Shown here one piece after another: positions 35,173-42,838 of a stretch of 64,000 nucleotides of DNA. The notes under the pieces were generated by a model. It had not been told where the DNA came from, did not search any database, and saw nothing but the letters and a program-made list of their open reading frames with translations. Origin of the DNA: Streptomyces sp. QL37 (GTDB lineage: Bacteria; Actinomycetota; Actinomycetes; Streptomycetales; Streptomycetaceae). Numbering within the stretch: position 1 is the first letter of the stretch; each line of letters opens with the position of its first letter. Both the position numbers and the translations under genes were made by a program. The DNA is taken from contig NZ_PTJS01000001.1 of NCBI RefSeq assembly GCF_002941025.1, forward strand, positions 3,968,001 through 4,032,000, read 5' to 3'.

Positions 35173-35226
35173 CGGGCTCCACCCTGCTGCTGGTAGCCGT
35201 CGCCCTGCTCGTCGCCGTGGGGGCGG
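35149..35226. repeat. Perfect 26-bp foldback at the kinase membrane segment
   Basis: Arms 35149-35174 and 35201-35226 (containing GACGAGCAGGGCG / CGCCCTGCTCGTC) pair perfectly across a 26-nt loop. The left arm repeats, reversed, the codons of the transmembrane helix on the right, again pointing to a foldback artefact. Confidence 0.85.
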
Positions 35227-35744
35227 GGTGGGGGGTCTACGCCTTCATGCGGAGCGGGGACGGCGACACCACGGCGTCCCCGACCGGCAGCGCCTCCCCT
35301 TCCGCCGACGGCGCCACGGAGGGCGGCAGGAGCCAGGACGGCACGAACTCCGACGAGACGAACTCCAACGGCACGGGCGAGGACGGCACCGTCCCGGCCG
35401 GCTTCCTGGGTACCTGGTCCGGGACCGTCGAGGGCGGTGTGGGAGCCTCCACCCGCCAACTGGTCGTGCAGCAGGGCGAGGTGGGGGACACGGTCCTGTC
35501 CCTCACCGCCGAGGGCCCGCTGGACACCGGCGGCTCCTACCGCTGCGTGTTCCAGGCCGACCTGGCGAGCGAGCCCTCCTCCGGCGGGCCCGTCCGGCTC
35601 GGCCCCTCCCGGGTCACCGAGGGCGAACCGCAGTCGTCGTGCACCCCGGGGGAGCCCACCGTCCTGACGCTGCTGCCCGACGGCTCCCTGCGCCGCGAGA
35701 TCACCGCCACCGGTCAGAGCCTGACGTACACGAGAACGGGCTGA
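35173..35744 (+). pseudogene. C-terminal fragment of the kinase: membrane helix and exported domain
   Basis: About 190 codons in a frame different from the kinase half. A membrane helix (STLLLVAVALLVAVGAGWGV) is followed by a Ser/Thr/Asp/Asn-rich spacer and a compact exported domain that starts FLGTWSGTVEGG and ends ITATGQSLTYTRTG, with a Cys pair. This is the layout of Streptomyces receptor kinases whose sensor lies outside the cell. It has no start of its own and is best read as the displaced 3' part of the upstream kinase gene. Confidence 0.75.
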
Positions 35745-35756
35745 GCGGTACGGGAC

Positions 35757-35912
35757 CGCCCGGCTCCCACCGCGAGGCGCACCGCCCGGCTCACACGACG
35801 AGGCGCACCGCCCGGCTCCCAGCACGAGGCGCACCGCCCGGCTCACACCGCGAGGCGCACCGCCCGGCTCACGCCGCGAGATCCACTGCCCGGCTCACGC
35901 CGCTAGGTCCAC
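35757..35912. repeat. Six tandem copies of a 26-bp unit
   Basis: Units start at 35757, 35783, 35809, 35835, 35861 and 35887, each opening with CGCCCGGCTC (the last with TGCCCGGCTC). The final units run into the 3' end of the PucR-type gene. Because 26 is not a multiple of three, unit five recreates the same RAVDLAA-stop ending in a shifted frame. Confidence 0.9.
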
Positions 35913-37388
35913 CGCCCGGAACGCGAGCCAGAGGTCGTACCGCGCGCTGGGCGTCTGGAGCAGCGACCGGCACAGCAACGCCTCCAGCCGGGTGAGGCGT
36001 TTGCGCGCACCGGGCACGGAGATACCCAGTTCGGCCGCTGTCGGGCTCAGTTGGGCCTCGCAGCGCAGCCACGTCCGCAGGGTCTCCTCGGCCATCGGCC
36101 CGGCCTGGGCGAGGATCCGCAACTGCTGGACCGCCCAGTCCTGCACTCCCGGGGTGCGCAGAACCGTGTCGAGGTCCTCGGAGGCCGTCGGGCCCGGTGG
36201 GCCGGAGCGGTGCAGGGCCGGGGTGGCCCTGATCCGCAGCGCCAGGTCGACGGCGGCCTGGTCCGAGACCCGGTTGAGGTCCAGGCCGAGGAGTTCGCCG
36301 ACGAGCTTCAGGCGGGCGGCCAGGGTGTTGCGGTGGATCTTCAGGTGCTGGGTGGCGTGGGAGGAGAACGCCAGCCAGGAAGCGACGGTCGCCGACAGCT
36401 CCTGGCTGCCCGGGTCCTGCGAGCGGCGCGGCAGGTGGGCGAGGAGCGGTGCGAGCAGGGCATCGGCCCACCGCGCACCGGCGGCGCCGGCCACCAGCGC
36501 CGGCTCCGGGGCGGCACCGAATCTGGCGTGGCGCCCGGGGAGCCCACGGGCGACGGCGAGGGCGTGGAAGGCCTGCTGGTAGGCGGTCGCCGTGTCGGGA
36601 AGCCGCACCTCCTCGCTGACGCCCACGACACAGTCGTCCACGAGCCCGGCGACAGCCAGCCCCAGGGCGCGCCCGCTGTCCGGCCCCTCCGCTTCCGCCT
36701 CCTCGTCCGCCGGCACGATGAGGATCAGGTGCCGGGCGTAGACCGGGCAGCGCACGATCCAGGTCCGGCCGCCGGAGACGTCCGTACAGATCCGGGCCAC
36801 CTCGTCGCGCTGCCCGCCGGAGCACTCGACGACGCAGACGCGTACGGGGTCGGGGAGCTTCGGCCGCAGGGCGCCCGCCACCTGGTGGGCGATGGAGAGC
36901 TGGCCCGTCATCAGGAGATGCAGCACGGCCTCGCGGCCCCGGGACTCCGCGAGGTCCACCCGTCGCCGTTTGCGTTCGACGCTCTCCGACCCCCAGGACA
37001 GCGCCAGCGGCATCACCGCGTCGGCCATGAGGGTGGTCAGCCCGCCGGGCAGCGGCTTGGGCGCGACGAGCGCGAGGACGGCGCCGTCGGTTTCGGCTGT
37101 CCGGTCAAGGGGAAGCAGCAGCGCGGAGCACTCGTCGGTGTCGAGGGCGTACGAGCCGGCGCCCCTGGCCGTCAGTTCCCGCGCCGCCCGGGCGGCGAGC
37201 CCGGCGGCCTCGTGTCCGGGCCAACGGACGTTCCCGGCGACGGACTGGAGCACCGTGCCGCCGCCGTCCAGGATCCCGGCCCAGCCCTCGGCCCGCTGGG
37301 CCAGCCTGCGCAGCAGTTCCGGCGACCCGCCGGTCCGCGCCAGCCGGTACATCAGCAGTACGTCGTCGGCCCGTTCACGCGCACGCAC
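35895..37388 (-). CDS. PucR/CdaR-type transcriptional regulator
   Basis: A 497-residue regulator. The N-terminal half looks like a ligand-sensing region (WAGILDGGGTVLQSVAGNV). The central PucR helix-turn-helix (LKIHRNTLAARLKLVGELLG, then DLNRVSDQAAVDLALRI) is well kept. A second helical module near the C-terminus (LSPTAAELGISVPGARKRLT) also looks like a DNA-binding domain, an unusual extra. GTG 37388 has GGAGG five bases upstream. PucR-type regulators often control purine or other nitrogen catabolism; no target is obvious next to it. The last codons lie in a 26-bp tandem repeat. Confidence 0.82.
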   Translation of the reverse strand: MRARERADDVLLMYRLARTGGSPELLRRLAQRAEGWAGILDGGGTVLQSVAGNVRWPGHEAAGLAARAARELTARGAGSYALDTDECSALLLPLDRTAETDGAVLALVAPKPLPGGLTTLMADAVMPLALSWGSESVERKRRRVDLAESRGREAVLHLLMTGQLSIAHQVAGALRPKLPDPVRVCVVECSGGQRDEVARICTDVSGGRTWIVRCPVYARHLILIVPADEEAEAEGPDSGRALGLAVAGLVDDCVVGVSEEVRLPDTATAYQQAFHALAVARGLPGRHARFGAAPEPALVAGAAGARWADALLAPLLAHLPRRSQDPGSQELSATVASWLAFSSHATQHLKIHRNTLAARLKLVGELLGLDLNRVSDQAAVDLALRIRATPALHRSGPPGPTASEDLDTVLRTPGVQDWAVQQLRILAQAGPMAEETLRTWLRCEAQLSPTAAELGISVPGARKRLTRLEALLCRSLLQTPSARYDLWLAFRAVDLAA

Positions 37389-37524
37389 GTGTCCTCCGTT
37401 CCTCCCCGAAACCGGAGTGCAGAGTACCGGTCCGGCTGTGCGGTTTGATACCCGTCGGAGGCCACACAGTGCGATTTGAATCTCCCCGCACGCCGTCCCG
37501 TCCACCTAAAGTCCCCAGCGTGTT

Positions 37525-37598
37525 CCGGGACGTTCGGGGGACGTCGGGGGACGTCGGAACGTCCCGGATCCGGGGGCCTGAGGACGTCGGGGGACGTC
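37525..37598. promoter_or_regulatory. Phased GACGTC boxes with a flanking inverted repeat
   Basis: GACGTC occurs at 37540, 37550, 37583 and 37593: two pairs, each with a 10-bp period, 43 bp apart. The first pair sits inside the loop of a perfect inverted repeat (CCGGGACGTTC 37525-37535, GAACGTCCCGG 37557-37567). The block lies in the 329-bp divergent region between the PucR-type gene and the clamp paralogue; the rest of that gap shows no gene. Confidence 0.6.
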
Positions 37599-37717
37599 CG
37601 GACGGCACGGCGGCAGCGGCTCACGGGGGTGGTCGCTGTCGTCGGTCCGCGGCGACTGTCAGTGGTGCCGCCTAGCGTGGTTCTCGACCGTGTCGTACGC
37701 CGGAGAGGGCCTCTGCT

Positions 37718-38836
37718 GTGGAATTCCGCATGGAACGTGGTGCGCTGACCGACGCCGTCTCCCGGGCGGCGCGGGTGCTGCCCGCGCGTTCCCCCGTTCC
37801 CGTCCTCGGCGGGCTCCTCCTCGAAGCGGACGCCGGCCGACTCCTCGTGTCCGGGCTGGACTTCGAGGCCTCCGTGCGCGTGGAGACGGAAGCGCACACC
37901 GTCCGGCCGGGGAAGGTGCTGGTCATGGGGCGGCGGCTGCTCGACATCTGCAAGGTGCTGCCCGAAGGGCCCGTGGAGTGCGCGGTGGAGGGCTCTCGTC
38001 TCACGGTCACGGCGGACGGTTCCCGCTTCGGCCTCTCGGTCCTGCCCCTCGACGACTACCCCGCCCTGCCGCCCCTGCCGGAGGTGCGCGGGGCGGTGGA
38101 CGCCGGGGAGTTCGCCTCGGCGGTCGCGCAGGTGGCGGTGGCCTCGGGCCGGGACGACACCCTGCCGACGCTCACCGGGATCCGCCTCGGGGTGGACGGG
38201 TCCACGATGACGCTGGCGGCGACGGACCGGTACCGCTTCGCGGTGCGCACCCTGCCGTTCAAGGCGACGGCGCCCGAAGTGACGGCCGATGTCGTGGTGT
38301 CGGCCCGGCGGCTGGCCGAGATCGCCCGGTCACTCGGCAGGTCGGGGCAGGTCGATGTCGCCGTGGACGGGGGGTCCGCCGGCTTCGAGCACGCCGGGAC
38401 GCGTACGACGGTGCGTCTGCTGGACGGCAGACTGCCGCGTCACGACAAGCTGTTCGCCCTGACGGACCCCGCGGTCGTGGTGCTGGACCGGGCCCCTCTG
38501 GTGGAGGCCGTCAAGCGGGTCTCCGTGGTCGCGGACGGGGGCAGCCCGCTCCAGATGTCCTTCTCCGCCGGACCGGAGGGCTCGGTGCTGCTGCAGGCGG
38601 GGTTCGAGGACGACGTGGCCTCGCAGCGGCTGCCGACCGCCTCGCCCGGCACCCCGGAGATGACGGTGGCCTTCAACCCCGCGTATCTGATGGACGCGCT
38701 GTCCTCCTTCGAGGACGCAACGGTCCGGATGGAGCTGATGGGGCCGGGACAGCGCGCCATGATCACCGGAGGGGAGGGCACCGGGGCGGCCACGCACCAG
38801 CACCTGCTGATGTCGGTGAAGCCGCCGCTGCTCTGA
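37718..38836 (+). CDS. DNA polymerase III beta-clamp paralogue
   Basis: A 372-residue three-domain sliding clamp. The N-terminus MEFRMERGALTDAVSRAARVLP, the central TLAATDRYRFAVRTLPF strand and the C-terminal HLLMSVKPPLL match the DnaN fold from end to end. The surroundings are not the dnaA-dnaN-recF locus, so this is a second, probably accessory, clamp, as found in several Streptomyces. The usual C-terminal end (pocket residues in MPMRL-type tails) is changed to MSVKP, which may alter partner choice. GTG 37718 has GGAGAGGG upstream. The phased GACGTC boxes just upstream may regulate it. Confidence 0.9.
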   Translation: MEFRMERGALTDAVSRAARVLPARSPVPVLGGLLLEADAGRLLVSGLDFEASVRVETEAHTVRPGKVLVMGRRLLDICKVLPEGPVECAVEGSRLTVTADGSRFGLSVLPLDDYPALPPLPEVRGAVDAGEFASAVAQVAVASGRDDTLPTLTGIRLGVDGSTMTLAATDRYRFAVRTLPFKATAPEVTADVVVSARRLAEIARSLGRSGQVDVAVDGGSAGFEHAGTRTTVRLLDGRLPRHDKLFALTDPAVVVLDRAPLVEAVKRVSVVADGGSPLQMSFSAGPEGSVLLQAGFEDDVASQRLPTASPGTPEMTVAFNPAYLMDALSSFEDATVRMELMGPGQRAMITGGEGTGAATHQHLLMSVKPPLL

Positions 38837-38864
38837 TCTCCTCGCCCGCGGGGGCTTCCGGTTC

Positions 38865-39359
38865 TCATTCCGGGAGGATCGACGTCTCCCCCACGGCGCC
38901 CAGCAGCCAGATGGGGAACTCCGGATCGGCCTGCCCCACGGAGAGACCGAGCCACCGCGTGGAGCCGGGCACGCGCCAGACCTGCATGCTGCCCGCCAGA
39001 TTGCAGAGCTGCCCCATCGGCTCAGGAGCGGCGGCGCGCACGCCGTTCTCGTCCCCCTCCAGATACGGCCAGAGGTCGACGGTCTCCGGCTCGCCCCACC
39101 GCTCGCTCAGCGTGGTCGCCAGGACGCTGAATTCGTCCTCGATCTCCTGCTCCGCGGGTTCGACGATCTCGGCCGACCGGTCGTCCCAGAAGTCCTGGCT
39201 CGCCAGCAGGATCAGCAGGTGGTGTCCGGGCCCGCTGCTGTGCACGCCGTTGTCCTCGCTCTCCTCCCCCGCGGGGTAGGGAAGGGCGAGAACGCCGTCG
39301 ATCAGGGCGAGCCGGCCCTCGGTGGTCGTGGGAGGTGTGGCCTCGCTGTCCGTGTCCAT
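38865..39359 (-). CDS. Hypothetical acidic protein
   Basis: I do not recognise a family. The 164-residue protein is strongly acidic, soluble and tryptophan-containing (SQDFWDDRSAEIVEPAEQEI, SERWGEPETVDLWPYLEG, WLGLSVGQADPEFPIWLLG). The pattern is like small SUKH/SMI1-like or immunity-type proteins, but that is only an impression. ATG 39359 follows AGGATC. It is convergent with the clamp gene (28 bp apart) and follows the chitinase gene on the same strand. Confidence 0.7.
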   Translation of the reverse strand: MDTDSEATPPTTTEGRLALIDGVLALPYPAGEESEDNGVHSSGPGHHLLILLASQDFWDDRSAEIVEPAEQEIEDEFSVLATTLSERWGEPETVDLWPYLEGDENGVRAAAPEPMGQLCNLAGSMQVWRVPGSTRWLGLSVGQADPEFPIWLLGAVGETSILPE

Positions 39360-39400
39360 GGTCGGTGATCCTGCCAACCACCGGTCCCGGAGCACGAATC

Positions 39401-39434
39401 GGGGGCGTGCCCGGCCGCTGCCGGACACGCCCCC
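39401..39434 (-). terminator. Terminator after chitinase gene
   Basis: GGGGGCGTGCCCGGC pairs with GCCGGACACGCCCCC (one mismatch) around CGCT, 22 nt past the chitinase stop. Confidence 0.75.
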
Positions 39435-39456
39435 ACTCCCCGGGGTGGGGCCGGGT

Positions 39457-40341
39457 TCAGCAGCTCAGGTTCGAGCCGGGCGTGGTGCCGAGGATCTGCA
39501 CGAACGCCTGGTACTTGTCGATACGGCTCTGCACCTGGGCGGGGTTGCCGCCGTTGCACTCGATGCTGCCGTTGATCGACCGGATCGTCTCGCCGAAGCC
39601 GGCGCCGTTGACGATGGCGTTGTGCGGGGTCATGGTGCCGGGGCCGGACTGGGTGTTCCAGTACCAGAGACCCGTCTTCCAGGCGACGGCCGCGTTCTGC
39701 TCCACCTGCCAGGGGTTGCCGAGCAGGTCGATGCCGAGCGCGTCACCGGCGGCCTTGTAGTTGAAGTTCCAGCTGAGCTGGATCGGACCACGGCCGTAGT
39801 AGGCGGCCTGGCCGGCCGGGCAGCCGTAGGACTGGCTGGTGTCGCAGTAGTGCGGGTAGTTCGCGGTGTTCTGCTCCACGATGTGGACCAGGCCACCGGT
39901 CTCGTGGCTGACGTTGGCGAGGAACGCCGCCGCTTCCTGCTTCTTGACCGTGTCACTGCCGGTGTTGGCGAAGCCGGGGTAGGCGCTCAGTGCCGCCGTG
40001 AGGCCGCTGTAGGTGTAGAAGGAGTTCCGGTTCGGGAACATCTGGTTGAACTGGGACTCGCTCACGACGAAGCCCGTGGGGTTCGGCTCCTCAGTGCCGC
40101 CGGACCCGCAACTGCCCTGGTCGGCCCAGACATCGGCCGTGCCCGGCCGCTCGTTCTGCGTCCACCACTTCGCGGTCCAGTTGTGCCCGTTGTACGAGGC
40201 CGCCCCACCGCCCGTGTAGACGGAGGAGGCGCTCCAGGCCGGGGCGCAGGCGGCGGCCGATGCCGTGGAGGCGGGGAGGAAGACGAACGTCGCGATGACC
40301 GCGCCCAGCGCGGCGATCAGGCTCATGACACGTTTGGCCAC
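39457..40341 (-). CDS. Secreted family 19 chitinase with chitin-binding domain
   Basis: A 294-residue exported endochitinase. A Sec signal (KRVMSLIAALGAVIATFVFL ... ASTASAA) is followed by a CBM5/12-type chitin-binding domain (APAWSASSVYTGGGAASYNG, NWTAKWWTQNERPG) and a GH19 catalytic domain. The catalytic glutamate is in FLANVSHETGG; YYGRGPIQLSWNFNY and the C-terminal cysteines are typical of the Streptomyces ChiC/ChiF group. It cleaves chitin and releases N-acetylchitobiose. GTG 40341 has AAGGAG seven bases upstream. The promoter carries paired DasR-type repeats. Confidence 0.95.
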   Translation of the reverse strand: MAKRVMSLIAALGAVIATFVFLPASTASAAACAPAWSASSVYTGGGAASYNGHNWTAKWWTQNERPGTADVWADQGSCGSGGTEEPNPTGFVVSESQFNQMFPNRNSFYTYSGLTAALSAYPGFANTGSDTVKKQEAAAFLANVSHETGGLVHIVEQNTANYPHYCDTSQSYGCPAGQAAYYGRGPIQLSWNFNYKAAGDALGIDLLGNPWQVEQNAAVAWKTGLWYWNTQSGPGTMTPHNAIVNGAGFGETIRSINGSIECNGGNPAQVQSRIDKYQAFVQILGTTPGSNLSC

Positions 40342-40415
40342 GTGATCACTCCTTCGGCGCGGCGCCCGCACCGAGCGAGCGCCGCCATGGGGGGTTGGAG
40401 CCACTCAAGCGTCGA

Positions 40416-40443
40416 TGGTCTGGACCTGTCAAGGTCTAGACCA
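40416..40443 (-). promoter_or_regulatory. DasR-type (dre-like) direct repeats at the chitinase promoter
   Basis: TGGTCTGGACCT (40416-40427) and AGGTCTAGACCA (40432-40443) match the TGGTCTAGACCA core bound by DasR, the GlcNAc-responsive regulator, and the 12-bp repeats known at Streptomyces chitinase promoters. A TTGACA -35 on the minus strand (40432-40427) lies between them, so binding would block RNA polymerase. Confidence 0.75.
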
Positions 40444-40607
40444 GAACTCGCCCATCGGCCCGAGCCTCACAACTCCACCGAGAAGCAGGCTTGTTGAACG
40501 GAAGGCGAACTTCGTCGGAAGGAATCCGGAGGCTCCCCTACCCCACGGCCCCCGGCCGTACGGTGACGCCGACCGGCCCACCGCACCCACGAGGGAGCGC
40601 GAGCGAC

Positions 40608-42146
40608 ATGGATTCGTTGTTCACCCCCGAGAACGTCGTCGCCGTCCTCACCGCCCTGCTCGGCATCCTGACCTCGGCGGGTGTGCTCTGGTACGAGCGC
40701 CGTGTCCCGCGCCGCAAGCGCATCGGCTACCGCGTGCAGATGGACACCCCGATAGGCAGCGGAGTCAGCCAGGGCCGGGTCAACGTACGGGTCGGTCTCT
40801 TCAACGAGACCCCGGGCATGGCCGACGCCACCCTGGTCCTGCTGCGCATCGAGAACGACGGTTCGCAGTCGATCGGCGAGGACGACTACCCCCAGCGCGC
40901 GGTGCACCCCGGCCTCACCGTCGAATTCTCGGGCCGCACCGTACGCGGTATCGCCGTGACCCATGCGCCGGGCGCCGACCACCTGATGGACACCTTCACG
41001 CCGGACGACGCCGTCCAGCACAGCGGCTCCCTCATCTGGCTGCCGCGCGTCCCGCTCAACCGCAACGAGCACTTCAAACTCCTGGTCCTGCTGACCGGTT
41101 CGAACGTGGGCGGCCCGATCACGGTCACCGGCAGCATCCGGGACGGAAAGGTGGAGCGGAACAAGGCGGCCCGCCCCGACGAGAAACCTCCGATCTTCGG
41201 CCGGGGGGCCAGGCTGATCACCGTGGCCCTCACCGCCTGTGTCATCGCCCTGGCCGGCATCATCGTCGTACGGGACGACTCCCCTCCCCCGATGGACTGC
41301 GCCGCGGGCACCCTCACGGTCACCGGCTCCACGGCGTTCAGGCCGGTCCTGGAGGAACTGGAGGAGAAGTACGAGGACGAGTGCGAGGGCGCCGAGGTAC
41401 GCCTCGACATCCACGGCAGCAACGCCGGGGTGCGGAAGCTCGACGCCCTGGGCGCGAAGGCGGGATCGGCGGGCTCACCCGCCATGATCGCCCTGTCCGA
41501 CGGCCCCAGGCCCGCCGCGCTCACCAAGCTGCACGGGAAGCCGGTCGCGATCTCGCTGTTCTCGCTCGTGGTCAACGACACGGTGCCGGTGAAGGATCTC
41601 TCCCTCGACCAGGTCAGACGGATCTACCGCGGCGAGATCCGCAACTGGAGCGAGATCGTCGACGGCGGCCCCGACCTGGAGATCCGCCTCGTCAGCCGGG
41701 ACGCCAACTCCGGTACGCGCGAGGTCTTCCAGCGACGCGTCCTGAACACCAACGAGCTCGCCACGTCCTCGCGGGACTGCACCACCAAGGACTACGCCGA
41801 CGCCCCGGTCATGCGCTGCGAACTCGACGGCACGGACCAGGTCCTGTCCGAGGTCGCCGAGCTGGAGGGCGCGATCGGATACACCGAGCTGCGGAACGGT
41901 GAAGTGCCCCAGGGCGCACACCGGCTGGCGATCGACGGCACGACCCCGTCCGTCGACGCGCTCGGGACCACCGGCTATCCGTACCAGGAGATCGAATACG
42001 CGTACACCTACGGATCACCGCCCGCGGAATCCCTGGTGGCCGGCTTCCTGAACTACCTCGACAACTACGGCGAGGAGATCATGCGCACCAACGGCCACCT
42101 GCCCTGCGCGACCCCGAAGGGGATGCGACTCTGCGGGGAGGACTGA
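40608..42146 (+). CDS. Membrane protein with exported PstS-like substrate-binding domain
   Basis: A 512-residue protein in four parts. Helix one is at residues 9-28 (VVAVLTALLGILTSAGVLWY), then comes a soluble beta-rich domain (30-200), then helix two at about 203-222 (LITVALTACVIALAGIIVV), then an exported periplasmic-binding-protein-like domain. That domain has the phosphate/sulfate-binding opening GTLTVTGSTAFRPVLEEL and SRDANSGTREVF, both typical of PstS. No ABC permease or ATPase lies nearby, so it may sense an anion rather than transport it. ATG 40608 has GAGGGAG upstream. It is divergent from the chitinase gene. Confidence 0.8.
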   Translation: MDSLFTPENVVAVLTALLGILTSAGVLWYERRVPRRKRIGYRVQMDTPIGSGVSQGRVNVRVGLFNETPGMADATLVLLRIENDGSQSIGEDDYPQRAVHPGLTVEFSGRTVRGIAVTHAPGADHLMDTFTPDDAVQHSGSLIWLPRVPLNRNEHFKLLVLLTGSNVGGPITVTGSIRDGKVERNKAARPDEKPPIFGRGARLITVALTACVIALAGIIVVRDDSPPPMDCAAGTLTVTGSTAFRPVLEELEEKYEDECEGAEVRLDIHGSNAGVRKLDALGAKAGSAGSPAMIALSDGPRPAALTKLHGKPVAISLFSLVVNDTVPVKDLSLDQVRRIYRGEIRNWSEIVDGGPDLEIRLVSRDANSGTREVFQRRVLNTNELATSSRDCTTKDYADAPVMRCELDGTDQVLSEVAELEGAIGYTELRNGEVPQGAHRLAIDGTTPSVDALGTTGYPYQEIEYAYTYGSPPAESLVAGFLNYLDNYGEEIMRTNGHLPCATPKGMRLCGED

Positions 42147-42223
42147 GCGGTACCGGGGTAGGGGGCGGAGACAGCACCCTGGTATCTGGTGGCGCGGAAG
42201 GACCCGCTCCTAGCCTCCGCGCC

Positions 42224-42760
42224 ATGAAGACCCGACGGATGCCCTTCACCGCACGCCGCACCGCGCTACGCGCCTGGGACGCGGTCACCCTGCTGCCCCG
42301 CGGGGTGGCAGCGCTCGCCGTGGCCGCCGCGGGCCGGGGCGGGTCCGCGCGCTCCCTGCTGCGGGCCGGCGCGGGGCCCGGCGCACCGCGTCCGGGAGCC
42401 GTACGGGCGGCCGGGCACGCCGCGGCGACCGTGCTGCTGGGGGCGCTCTCCCTGGTCCTGGCCGCCGTGCTCCTGATGGCCGTGGCCCGCGGGCCGTTCT
42501 ACGGATTCGTGGACCAGGGCCCCTACGACCACTCCTGGGGCGGCCCGGGCAGGGCGGGGGCCTGGCTCGCGCACTTCGCCGTCGCCACCCCCTGCGCCGC
42601 CGCCGCGGTCGCCGCGCTGGGCGGCGTCGCCCGGCTTCAGGAACGGCTGACGGCGCCGCTGCGCGGGGAGCACAGGCCCGGCTGGGTGCTTCCGGTGGTA
42701 CTCGTCTGCTCCGCCGCCGGGGCGCTGTTCGTGGTCGCGTTCCTCCGGCAGCTGCCCTGA
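42224..42760 (+). CDS. Hypothetical membrane protein
   Basis: A 178-residue Ala-rich protein with a basic N-terminus and three likely membrane helices (ATVLLGALSLVLAAVLLMAV, a second near HFAVATPCAAAAVAALGGV, and the C-terminal VLPVVLVCSAAGALFVVAFL). No family is recognised. It begins 77 bp after the PstS-like gene on the same strand and may be co-transcribed with it. It ends before the bidirectional hairpin shared with purA. Confidence 0.65.
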   Translation: MKTRRMPFTARRTALRAWDAVTLLPRGVAALAVAAAGRGGSARSLLRAGAGPGAPRPGAVRAAGHAAATVLLGALSLVLAAVLLMAVARGPFYGFVDQGPYDHSWGGPGRAGAWLAHFAVATPCAAAAVAALGGVARLQERLTAPLRGEHRPGWVLPVVLVCSAAGALFVVAFLRQLP

Positions 42761-42789
42761 CGGGCGCCCGCGGCACGCCTGGCAACGGG

Positions 42790-42823
42790 GACGGCCGGAC
42801 CTTCCGGGGAAGGTCCGGCCGTC
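42790..42823. terminator. Terminator between purA and hypothetical gene
   Basis: GACGGCCGGACCTT (42790-42803) pairs perfectly with its complement at 42810-42823, loop CCGGGG. It lies between convergent genes and probably serves both. Confidence 0.85.
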
Positions 42824-42838
42824 GCGCTGAGCGATCTC

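Noticed and set aside
33809..35182. Minus-strand frame that looks like a second Ser/Thr kinase
   Set aside because: It is the reversed copy of the upstream kinase read on the opposite strand, with an artefactual Pro-rich start made of G/C runs.
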